Part shown: one piece after another, positions 1 through 7,010 of the stretch | Layout: every line of letters starts with the position of its first letter | Numbering within the stretch: position 1 is the first letter of the stretch | DNA from: Pseudomonadota bacterium | GTDB lineage: Bacteria > Pseudomonadota > Gammaproteobacteria > Steroidobacterales > Steroidobacteraceae | DNA: 12,257 nucleotides | Direction of reading: 5' to 3' | NCBI GenBank assembly: GCA_021820785.1 | Contig: JAKADE010000045.1 | Location: 1-12,257 of the forward strand | Notes under the pieces: generated by a model | The model's database searches: none | Told to the model about the DNA's origin: nothing | Seen by the model: the letters and a program-made list of their open reading frames with translations, nothing else | Made by a program: the position numbers and the translations under genes

Positions 1-8
1 GACAGAGG

Positions 9-46
9 CGCCGGCATTTCCAGAGGAAATGCCGGCGTTTTCTTTT
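9..46 (+). terminator. Intrinsic terminator of an upstream + strand gene
   Basis: A perfect 13-bp stem (CGCCGGCATTTCC at 9-21 with its complement at 25-37) closes on a 3-base AGA loop and is followed by TTTTCTTTT (38-46). The T-tract is only on the + strand side. The hairpin therefore ends a + strand transcript whose gene lies left of the window, and it stops just before the tail of the convergent fadD. Read on the - strand it has no U-tract, so it is at best a weak stop for fadD. Confidence 0.9.
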
Positions 47-57
47 ACAGAGACCGA

Positions 58-1722
58 TTAGCTGGCGAGTTCGGCACGCAATTCCTTGCGCAGGATCTTT
101 CCTACGTTGCTCTTCGGCAGTTCCTTGCGGAAGTAGACGTGCCTCGGGACTTTGTACGCGGCAAGGGATTTGCGGCAGAAATCGATAATGTCCTGAGCCG
201 TGACCGACGGATCCTTCGGCACCACGAACAGCGCAACCACCTCTCCGGAGTGTTCATCGGGCTGCGCGATGGCCGCAGCCTCCAGGACCGCAGGGTGCGT
301 GACCGCAATTTCCTCGACCTCATTCGGATAGACATTGAAACCTGACACCAGGATCATGTCTTTCTTGCGGTCCTGCAGATACACGAAACCCTTCGCGTTC
401 ATGTATCCGATGTCGCCGGTTCGCAACCACCCGTCGGGCGAGAGCACCTCCGCGGTCTCATCGGGCCGATTCCAGTAACCGCGCATCACCTGCGGGCCAC
501 GCACGCAGACTTCTCCAGGCTCGCCGATCGGCAGATCATTGCCGGCATCGTCCTTGATCGTCACCTCAGTCGACGAAATGGGCAGGCCCACCGATCCGTT
601 GAAGTCATCGCCGATGGGATTGATCGCCACCGCAGGGGACGTCTCGGTCAACCCCCACGCCTGACTGAGGATCTTCCCGGTGACCTCCTTCCAGCGCTGC
701 GCCACCGCGGCCTGCACGGCCATACCACCGCCCAGGGTGATTTTCAGGTGACTGAAGTCGACCTCGGCGAAGCCCGGCGTATGCAGCAACGCGTTGAAGA
801 GCGTATTGACGCCGCTGAAGAACTCGAACTTGTGGCGCTTCATCTCCGCGACCAGCGCCGGGAAATCCCGTGCATTGATGATGAGCACGTTCTTCCAGCC
901 GAGGTACGCGAACAACAGGCAGTTCGCCGTGAGCGCGAATACGTGATAGAGCGGAATCGCGGTGATCAGCGTGCCCGGCTCGCCCGTGAAGTACCCGTCG
1001 ATCCAGGCAAGCGCCTGCAGCAGGTTGGCGCAGAGGTTGCCGTGCGTGAGCATGGCGCCCTTGGCGACGCCGGTCGTTCCGCCGGTGTATTGCAGGAAGG
1101 CCAGATCGTCACTGCCGAGCGGCTCGGGGCGAAAGCGCAACTCGCGTCCCGTCCGCAGCACGCTGCGCAGCATCACGGCCTGCGGAATGTGCCACGGAGC
1201 GACCTGCTTGCGGTGGTGCCGCACGACGAAGTTGACCACCCATGATTTCGGCACAGGCAGCAGATCGCCAACCGCAGTCACCATGATGTGCTTCAACTGG
1301 GAATGCGGTGCGACTTCCTCCACGACGTGTGCGAAGTTCTCCAGCACCACGATTGCGAGCGCACCGGAGTCCTCCAGCTGGTGCGCAAGTTCACGCGCCG
1401 TGTAGAGAGGGTTGGTATTGACCACCACCAGACCGGCGCGCAGCGCTCCGAAGAGCGCCACCGGATACTGCAGACAATTGGGCAGCATGATGGCGATCCG
1501 GTCGCCCCTGGCGAGTCCGACCGACTGCAGCCAGGCCGCGAAGGCACGGCTGAGCTCATCGAGCTGCCCGTAACTGAGTGTGGCGCCGAACTGCTCGTAT
1601 GCCGGCAGCTCGCGGTATGCGGTACAGGCATGCTCCACCAGTTCGGCCAGGGAACTCAGCCGCTTCAGGTCGACCTCGGGCGGAACACCGGGAGGATACG
1701 ACTGCAGCCAGATTCGGTTCAT
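58..1722 (-). CDS. fadD: Long-chain acyl-CoA synthetase (fatty acid-CoA ligase)
   Basis: This enzyme activates free long-chain fatty acids to acyl-CoA through an acyl-adenylate (ATP to AMP + PPi), the entry step of beta-oxidation, at the inner face of the cytoplasmic membrane. The 554-residue protein is the usual FadD length. Visible ANL-superfamily motifs are the P-loop YTGGTTGVAK (212-221), QAWGLTETSP (354-363), the fatty-acyl-CoA synthetase signature starting at GWLRTGDIG (431-439) and running through DRKKD and VSGFNVYPNEVEE (to 471), and the C-terminal catalytic lysine in VGKILRKEL (K542). The N-terminus (MNRIWLQSYPPGVPPEV) resembles E. coli FadD, which supports the ATG at 1722; AAGGGG lies about 8 bases upstream of it. 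The gene is alone on its strand. The gap to the divergent cupin gene (1723-1999) holds no other gene or clear promoter that I could recognise. Family assignment is firm; chain-length preference is not visible. Confidence 0.95.
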   Translation of the reverse strand: MNRIWLQSYPPGVPPEVDLKRLSSLAELVEHACTAYRELPAYEQFGATLSYGQLDELSRAFAAWLQSVGLARGDRIAIMLPNCLQYPVALFGALRAGLVVVNTNPLYTARELAHQLEDSGALAIVVLENFAHVVEEVAPHSQLKHIMVTAVGDLLPVPKSWVVNFVVRHHRKQVAPWHIPQAVMLRSVLRTGRELRFRPEPLGSDDLAFLQYTGGTTGVAKGAMLTHGNLCANLLQALAWIDGYFTGEPGTLITAIPLYHVFALTANCLLFAYLGWKNVLIINARDFPALVAEMKRHKFEFFSGVNTLFNALLHTPGFAEVDFSHLKITLGGGMAVQAAVAQRWKEVTGKILSQAWGLTETSPAVAINPIGDDFNGSVGLPISSTEVTIKDDAGNDLPIGEPGEVCVRGPQVMRGYWNRPDETAEVLSPDGWLRTGDIGYMNAKGFVYLQDRKKDMILVSGFNVYPNEVEEIAVTHPAVLEAAAIAQPDEHSGEVVALFVVPKDPSVTAQDIIDFCRKSLAAYKVPRHVYFRKELPKSNVGKILRKELRAELAS

Positions 1723-1999
1723 CGCGACGCCCCTTACTCTACGGTCAGCGGCGGCGGAACCGCCCGTGCCGGACGATCACTCGTCCGCGTGCAGCCGAGT
1801 GTAACGTGAGGCCGGGTGGGGCGGAATCCGCACCTTTCGCGCCCACGCAGCGCCGACACCCTGTGCGCCAACTCACGGAAAGGCACCCCTGCGAACCGTA
1901 TGCTGCATGCCATGAGCTGCCGGGCGGACGCTCGGCCCTGGTGCATCCGTTGCAGGCGGTGGGACCGCCGAGCGCTCGCGCCGCAGTGGAGAACGTCTC

Positions 2000-2509
2000 T
2001 TGGGAAAAACGCCACAACCCGGCGCACCCGTACACCCCGCGCAGGTGTCCGAGGATCTCGACCTGCTCGAGCAGACCGTCTCGCTCGAGGGCCCGCTGCC
2101 CGGACGGCGCGACGCCTACGGACTCGAGCCGCTCGAGATCCCGGGCGACTGGGTGCTCGAGGGAGAACCCCGGGCGCGCGAGAAACCCCTGGCCAGCAGC
2201 ACCGACGGCGCCGCTTCGGCATTCATGTGGGACTGCACCAGCGGCCGGTTCCAGTGGGAATATGCCGCCGAACAGATCGTACACGTCGTGCAGGGGTGTG
2301 CGATCGTCGAGATCGCCGGGGTCAGCCGGCGGCTGCAGGCCGGCGATACGCACGTCTTTCCCGGCGGTTCCAGATTCCGCTGGAGCGTACCGGACTACGT
2401 GCGGGCCGTCGGGTTCCGCCTGCGCGCACCGGCGGGAGGCAGCCTGGGCCGCCGCATTCAGCAGGCGCTCGCCGCGCCGTGGCGGGCGCGGCGCACACAC
2501 CCGGCCTGA
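2000..2509 (+). CDS. Cupin domain protein (Cupin_3/DUF861-like)
   Basis: A 169-residue single-domain protein. Residues 50-140 look like the Cupin_3 (DUF861) fold: a W-x-x-EG-x-P-x-AR start (51-60), WDCTSGRFQWEY (77-88), the first cupin motif around EQIVHVVQGCAIVEI (91-105), then LQAGDTHVFPGGSRFRW (112-128), which carries the glycine/proline turn of the second motif. Such small cupins bind a metal or small ligand, but no reaction can be assigned. The start chosen is TTG at 2000 because GGAG (1988-1991) sits about 8 bases upstream and no better in-frame start is visible. The first 40 residues are outside the cupin core and low in recognisable features. The gene is divergent from fadD and convergent, 16 bases away, with the response regulator gene, so it is probably monocistronic. 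Confidence 0.75.
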   Translation: MGKTPQPGAPVHPAQVSEDLDLLEQTVSLEGPLPGRRDAYGLEPLEIPGDWVLEGEPRAREKPLASSTDGAASAFMWDCTSGRFQWEYAAEQIVHVVQGCAIVEIAGVSRRLQAGDTHVFPGGSRFRWSVPDYVRAVGFRLRAPAGGSLGRRIQQALAAPWRARRTHPA

Positions 2510-2525
2510 TCGCGCTTCCGCCCGC

Positions 2526-3365
2526 CTACTCCCCGGCGCTGCGCTGCAGCGGGCTGTTGCCGAGGAAAATTTCGATCTTGTCCCGGTAAGTCCGCGAGAG
2601 CTTCAGCTCCTGCCCGCCGTCGAGCGTCAGGAAGTACTCTCCGTTCATGTGCGCACGCAGACTCTTGACGTAGCGGAGGTTGACGATCGTGGAGCGGTGC
2701 ACGCGCTGGAAGATGCGCGGATCGAGCACTTCCTCGAGCTCTTTCATCGTGCCGCGCAGGATGTGCGTATCGCCCTCGGCGTGCACGCACATGTAATCGC
2801 CGGCCGCGTCGATCCATTGAATGGAGGTGACCGGCACACGCGCGGTGTGCCGGCCCTGTCGAATCGGCAAGATCTGCGGGTGGCTGGCCTCGATCGCCGT
2901 GCTGCCGTGCTCGAGGATGGTCTCGAGCTCGATTTCCCCGGCCCCGGTGATCTCCGCGACCACCTCCATCAGCTTGTCGCGCTGATCGACTGCATGGCGC
3001 GCCTGCAGATTCTGCCGGACGCGGTCGAGCGTCATCTCGAAGCGGCGCTCATCGACGGGCTTCAGCAGATAATCCACGGCGCGCGCCTCGAAGGCGCGCA
3101 GCGCGTACTGGTCGAACGCGGTGACGAACACGACCAGCGGAACGCTGTCCTGCGGCAGACGCGCGAGCACCTCAAAGCCGGACAGCACGGGCATCTGGAT
3201 ATCCAGAAACACCACATCGGGGTGTTCGTGCTGGATCACGCCGACCGCGTCACGGCCATTGCCGCACTCGGCGATCACTTCGAAATCCGGCGTCTGGCGC
3301 AGCAGCCGTTCGATGCCACGCCGAGAGAGCGCCTCGTCGTCGACGATGACGGTCTTGATCTTCAT
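2526..3365 (-). CDS. LytTR-family response regulator (LytR/AlgR type)
   Basis: A DNA-binding two-component response regulator of 279 residues. The receiver domain (about 3-120) has the acidic pocket D9/D10, the phospho-acceptor D55 in FLDIQMP, T82 and K102 in LLKPVD, so it should be phosphorylatable. The C-terminal LytTR DNA-binding domain (about 172-272) shows the typical IDAAGDYMCVH, FQRVHRSTIVNLRYV and LKLSRTYRD segments. The ATG at 3365 is preceded by GGGTGA about 6 bases away. It lies 54 bases downstream of the degenerate-EAL gene on the same strand, suggesting one transcript. No sensor kinase is adjacent, although AlgR/LytR regulators often sit next to a LytS/AlgZ-type kinase, so the partner must be encoded elsewhere. 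Genes controlled cannot be read from the sequence. Confidence 0.93.
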   Translation of the reverse strand: MKIKTVIVDDEALSRRGIERLLRQTPDFEVIAECGNGRDAVGVIQHEHPDVVFLDIQMPVLSGFEVLARLPQDSVPLVVFVTAFDQYALRAFEARAVDYLLKPVDERRFEMTLDRVRQNLQARHAVDQRDKLMEVVAEITGAGEIELETILEHGSTAIEASHPQILPIRQGRHTARVPVTSIQWIDAAGDYMCVHAEGDTHILRGTMKELEEVLDPRIFQRVHRSTIVNLRYVKSLRAHMNGEYFLTLDGGQELKLSRTYRDKIEIFLGNSPLQRSAGE

Positions 3366-3419
3366 GATGTTTCACCCGCAGCACCCGCTCAGGGACTGCG
3401 GAAGGGGTCCAAGCTTACC

Positions 3420-4865
3420 CTATCTGGACTCGTCGGCGCTCGGCGACGCGGCGCCTGGAGCGCCTGCGGACCCCTGCAGCCGCGCAATCGGCAGCGGCCG
3501 CGCGAGCATCGACCCCTGACCGAAGTCGCAGCCGACCGCGGTGAGCCAGCGCAGCACCTGCTGCGTCTCGATCTGCTGTGCGGCGCAGTGGATGCCCAGT
3601 ACCTTGACCGCCTGCACGATCGCCACGACTACGGCCTGCGCAAGCTTGTCTTTCAGCGCGGCGGTACACAGCCGCGGGTCGATCTTCACCAGCCGTACCG
3701 CCTTGGAGCGCAGCAGCGGCACGACGGCCGAGTCGAAGGTGAACCCATCGATCACGACGAAACATCCGAGTCGCTCGCACCCGTTGATGAAGCGCTCCAC
3801 CGAGGCGCGCCGCTGCGTGCACAACGGCTCGGCAATCTCGAACCCGACGCTCTCCGGAGAGATGCCGCTGCGGCTGAAGCCGGCACTGAGCTGGCGCAGA
3901 AACTGCTCATCCTCGAGCGTCGCGATCGACAGGTTCAGGGTGAAGGCGGTGGGCTCGAGCGTCCAGTCCGCCCGGTGCGCGGCCATCCACGCCAGCAGGC
4001 TGTGCATCGCCAGCGCATCGAGGGCAGCCGGGTCGCGGTTCTGCCGCGGCGTCCCCCGGGGCAGCACCTCGAAGCGGCGCATCCGGCCCCCGCTGCGCAA
4101 TTTGACGAACGGCATCACCTCGAGCGCCACGGTCTCGACCGTGGCGTCGGGGGCTGCTGCGGCCGCCGGCGGCTGCAGCACCGGGGGCTCCGGTGGTGGA
4201 TTCGGTGCAGGCTTCGACGCAGCGTCGCTACCCTTCGAGGCCGAGGTCCCGGCCGGCGGCTCGAGTTCGAGCGACAGCGCCCCGTGCACGAGCAACTCGT
4301 CCACCGCGGCAGGCGCAAGGACGCGTGCCGCGACGGGCGGCGCCGGGGTCGGTTCCGCGGGCGGCGCATCGTCTGCCAGGGATAGCAGCATCCCGGTCGG
4401 ATCGTGATCGAGCCGCCGCGCCGGCGCATGCGGGATCGCCGCGCCGAGGTCGCGGATCAGGGCCTGGACCGGTCCGGTGGCGATGCGCCCGAGCAGCCCT
4501 TCCCCGCCGGCCTTGGTATCGGCCAGGACCATCACCAGCCCGGCCAGTTCCGAGCGTGCCGCGCGGACCGCGAGAAACACCGCCACGCGTCCATCCTCGA
4601 CGCGCGCCTCGAAACTCTCCCCGGCGCGGCCGAAGCGCTCCAGAGCGTCGGTGACGAGCGCGTGCTCGTCCGGGCCGAGGGCTCCCTCGCTCAGCCACAG
4701 CACGTTGCACTGGATGTCACAGATGGACACCGAGTGCAGGCGCAGTGGCGGCAACGCCTCGCAGATGCGCCGGCCGAGTGCCTCGATACTCTGCGCCACC
4801 GCGGTAGAACCAGTGTCTTCGGAGCGAGCGCTGTGCAGTGCCGCGGCGTGCATGACATTTCCCAT
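3420..4865 (-). CDS. Degenerate EAL-domain protein, probably catalytically inactive
   Basis: A 481-residue soluble protein. Residues about 20-140 form an unrecognised N-terminal domain (possibly GAF-like); 145-240 is a Pro/Ala-rich linker; about 245-460 is an EAL-like domain. EAL phosphodiesterases hydrolyse cyclic di-GMP. Retained here are E266 (EVL in place of EAL), N311 (LNLS), E343/E346 (FEIAEP), D373, K394 (VKID) and Q450 (FGQGSMLARPLP). Lost are the second Asp of the DDFG motif (here D-G-F-T, G374) and the first Glu of AEGVE (here A-Q-Q-I-E, Q430), which acts as general base in active enzymes such as RocR. The stretch between the EAL motif and NLS is short and lacks the usual FIPxAE. 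I infer a binding or scaffold role, not hydrolysis. The start is uncertain: ATG at 4865 is used, ATG at 4853 has a better GGGA spacing, and a TTG at 4898 is also in frame. It precedes the LytTR regulator gene. Confidence 0.8.
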   Translation of the reverse strand: MGNVMHAAALHSARSEDTGSTAVAQSIEALGRRICEALPPLRLHSVSICDIQCNVLWLSEGALGPDEHALVTDALERFGRAGESFEARVEDGRVAVFLAVRAARSELAGLVMVLADTKAGGEGLLGRIATGPVQALIRDLGAAIPHAPARRLDHDPTGMLLSLADDAPPAEPTPAPPVAARVLAPAAVDELLVHGALSLELEPPAGTSASKGSDAASKPAPNPPPEPPVLQPPAAAAAPDATVETVALEVMPFVKLRSGGRMRRFEVLPRGTPRQNRDPAALDALAMHSLLAWMAAHRADWTLEPTAFTLNLSIATLEDEQFLRQLSAGFSRSGISPESVGFEIAEPLCTQRRASVERFINGCERLGCFVVIDGFTFDSAVVPLLRSKAVRLVKIDPRLCTAALKDKLAQAVVVAIVQAVKVLGIHCAAQQIETQQVLRWLTAVGCDFGQGSMLARPLPIARLQGSAGAPGAASPSADESR

Positions 4866-5215
4866 GGATGAGCGGATCGAGGGCTGAAGTGTACGCAAAG
4901 GGTGACACTCCGGTGCCCGCGGCGCCGTGAACTCCCTCGCGTTCCTCCGGACCGTGCGTAAAGACGAAGGCCGCAGAAGCGAGGTTTGTCATAACAGCTT
5001 GTCATATTCGCGCGGCGGTCGGCCGGGTGCGGCCGAGGTTTGACATATGGGCCGGCCCGGACGATGGCGCCGCCGCGGACCGGCGCCCCCCGCCGACCCG
5101 GCACGCCGGCCATGAGACCGGAACCTACCGGCTGGAAGGAACGTTACTCGGGAGTAGGATATGGACGAAAAACGGTTAAAATGGCAGCCGCAATCCCCGC
5201 CTGCGGAGATCGATC
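4866..5215. other. Divergent intergenic region with TTG(T/A)CATA repeats
   Basis: About 350 bases separate the divergent EAL and acyl-CoA dehydrogenase genes, and I see no convincing gene inside. The left part holds three related elements: TTGTCATA at 4986-4993, TTGTCATA at 4999-5006 and TTGACATA at 5040-5047. Two of them sit in a longer direct repeat, GAGGTTTGTCATA (4981-4993) and GAGGTTTGACATA (5035-5047), which differ at one base. Nearer the dehydrogenase are the interrupted palindrome TACTC-GG-GAGTA (5145-5156) and a possible -10 box TAAAAT (5177-5182) without a convincing -35. These are plausible regulator sites, but the regulators are unknown. Confidence 0.5.
5177..5182 (+). promoter_or_regulatory. 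Possible -10 box of the acyl-CoA dehydrogenase gene
   Basis: TAAAAT matches five of six -10 consensus bases and lies 33 bases before the ATG. No good -35 is present at the expected spacing; the palindrome TACTC-GG-GAGTA (5145-5156) overlaps that place. This would fit an activator-dependent or repressed promoter, but it is only a suggestion. Confidence 0.3.
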
Positions 5216-6994
5216 ATGTATCGCGCGCCCCTGAGAGAGCTGCGTTTCGTTCTCGAGGAACTGCTCGGCAGCACCGCCCTGTCCGCCTGTCCGCAATATG
5301 CCGAGTATTCGGATGAGCTCGGCCGCACCGTCCTCGAAGAGGCCGGGCGCTTCGCCGAGTCGGTGCTCGAGCCGCTGAACCGCCCCGGGGACCGCGAGGG
5401 GGCGCACTGGAGCCCCGAGGGGGTCCGCACGCCCGAGGGCTTCAAGGACGCGTACCGCCAGTTCGCCGAGGGTGGCTGGCCGCAGCTCGGCGCCGACCCG
5501 CGTTTCGGGGGACAGCCGGTGCCACAGGCGCTGAGCAATGCCGTCCAGGAGATCCTCGCTTCGGCGAACCTGGCGTTCAAGCTCTGCCCGATGCTTACCC
5601 ACGGGGCGGTGCATGCGCTGTCGATGTGCGCCTCACAGGAGCAGCAGCAGCGGTTTCTGCCGAAGATGATCAGCGGCGAGTGGACCGGCACGATGGTGCT
5701 GACCGAGCCGCACGCCGGCTCGGACCTCGCGCAGATCCGTACCCGCGCGGTGCCCGAGGGCGATCACTTCCGGCTGTTCGGCCAGAAGATCTTCATTACC
5801 TGGGGCGACCACGATCTGACCGAGAACACGATCCACATGGTGCTCGCCCGCATCGAGGGCGCGCCGGCGGGGGTCAAGGGAATCTCGCTGTTCATCGTGC
5901 CGAAGGTGCTGATCGGTCCCGATGGATCGCTCGGCGAGCGCAACGAGGTGCGCTGCGCGTCGATCGAGCACAAGCTCGGCATTCACGCCAGCCCGACCTG
6001 CGTGATGGAGTATGGCCACGAGCACGGCGCCGTCGGTTACCTGGTCGGGGAAGCGAACCACGGCCTGGAATACATGTTCGTCATGATGAATACCGCGCGG
6101 CTCGCCGTCGGGGTCGAAGGCTACGCCATGGGCGAGCGCGCCTTCCAGCGGGCCGTTGAATACGCCCGCACCCGCGTGCAGGGCAAGCCGCCGGGCGCGG
6201 CCGGCGCCGCGGCGGCGCCGATCATCGAGCATCCTGACGTGCGGCGCATGCTGCTCACGATGAAGTCCTGCACCGAAGCGTCGCGGGCGCTCGCCCTGTA
6301 CGCCGGGCTGCAGCTCGATCTGGGCGCCCATCACCCGGATGCGGCGGCGCGCCGCGCTGCGCTCGAGCGCGGTGAGCTGCTCATTCCGATCGTCAAGGGC
6401 TGGTGCACGGAGACGGGCAACGAGACTACGGCCCTCGGCGTGCAGGTGCACGGCGGCATGGGCTTCGTGGAGGAGACGGGCGCGGCGCAGTACGTGCGCG
6501 ACGTACGCATCACGACGATCTACGAGGGCACCACGGGCATCCAGTCGAACGACCTGTTGGGCCGCAAGCTCGCCCGGGACCGCGGTGCGGCCATGGCGAG
6601 ACTCCTGACGGACATGACCGCCGAGCTGCGCGCGTTCGAGACCGCCGCGCCCGCAGTCACCGAGACTCGCGATGCGGCACTGCAGGCCGTGACACTGCTG
6701 GAGCGCGCCACGCGCGCGCTCCTCGAGGCCATGGCGGCGGATCCGGCGCGCGGGTTCGCCGTCTCCGTGCCCTACCTGAAACTCTGCGGCGTCGTGATCG
6801 GCGGCTGGCTGCTCGCGAAGTCCGCGGCGCTTGCCGCCGCGGGGCTCGCCGGGGCGGACCGCGCCTTCTACGAGGCAAAGATCCGCTCGGCGCACTTTTA
6901 TGCCCGGCAGATCCTGCCGCAAGCGCTGGGGCTCGCCCAGATCGTCGAGGGGGGCGCCGAGAGCGTGCTGGCGACGGCCGCCGAGCACCTCTGA
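5216..6994 (+). CDS. Large acyl-CoA dehydrogenase (DmdC/FadE5-like architecture)
   Basis: A FAD-dependent enzyme that forms the alpha-beta double bond of an acyl-CoA and passes electrons to ETF. At 592 residues it is longer than the classic ~380-residue dehydrogenases. It has the short N-terminal extension typical of the large subfamily (YRAPLRELRFVLEEL, 2-16), the helical N-domain, the beta-domain with MVLTEPHAGSDL (160-171) and FITWGDHD (193-200), the C-terminal helical domain and an extra C-terminal domain (about 465-590). The probable catalytic base is E437 in IYEGTTGIQSNDLLGRK. This architecture is shared with 3-methylmercaptopropionyl-CoA dehydrogenase DmdC and mycobacterial FadE5, so the substrate cannot be assigned; fatty acyl-CoA is the safest guess given fadD nearby. 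The ATG at 5216 is supported by CGGAGA (5204-5209). The gene is transcribed alone. Its TGA is inside a hairpin shared with the convergent lipase gene. Confidence 0.93.
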   Translation: MYRAPLRELRFVLEELLGSTALSACPQYAEYSDELGRTVLEEAGRFAESVLEPLNRPGDREGAHWSPEGVRTPEGFKDAYRQFAEGGWPQLGADPRFGGQPVPQALSNAVQEILASANLAFKLCPMLTHGAVHALSMCASQEQQQRFLPKMISGEWTGTMVLTEPHAGSDLAQIRTRAVPEGDHFRLFGQKIFITWGDHDLTENTIHMVLARIEGAPAGVKGISLFIVPKVLIGPDGSLGERNEVRCASIEHKLGIHASPTCVMEYGHEHGAVGYLVGEANHGLEYMFVMMNTARLAVGVEGYAMGERAFQRAVEYARTRVQGKPPGAAGAAAAPIIEHPDVRRMLLTMKSCTEASRALALYAGLQLDLGAHHPDAAARRAALERGELLIPIVKGWCTETGNETTALGVQVHGGMGFVEETGAAQYVRDVRITTIYEGTTGIQSNDLLGRKLARDRGAAMARLLTDMTAELRAFETAAPAVTETRDAALQAVTLLERATRALLEAMAADPARGFAVSVPYLKLCGVVIGGWLLAKSAALAAAGLAGADRAFYEAKIRSAHFYARQILPQALGLAQIVEGGAESVLATAAEHL

Positions 6995-7010
6995 GCGCTT
7001 CGGCGCTCAG
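6991..7010. terminator. 8-bp TTCG-loop hairpin holding both stop codons of a convergent pair
   Basis: CTGAGCGC (6991-6998), loop TTCG (6999-7002) and GCGCTCAG (7003-7010) form a perfect stem with a UUCG tetraloop on the + strand. The dehydrogenase TGA (6992-6994) and the lipase TGA (complement of 7007-7009) pair with each other in the stem. There is no T-tract on either side, so this is a likely 3'-end stabiliser or weak bidirectional terminator rather than a textbook intrinsic terminator. Confidence 0.6.

Noticed and set aside
1723..1999. A small gene or regulatory RNA between fadD and the cupin gene
   Set aside because: I found no start with a ribosome site, no terminator and no stable long stem. 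It is treated as a plain divergent intergenic region.
1578..4385. A 935-codon open frame on the + strand across the cupin, regulator and EAL genes
   Set aside because: It is antisense or out of frame to three well-supported genes, has the Arg/His/Pro-rich composition typical of high-GC shadow frames, and shows no recognisable domain.
5633..6988. A 451-codon open frame on the - strand inside the acyl-CoA dehydrogenase
   Set aside because: The + strand protein has full family motifs along its whole length. The opposite frame is Arg/Ala/Gly-rich with no motif, a normal effect of GC-rich codon third positions.
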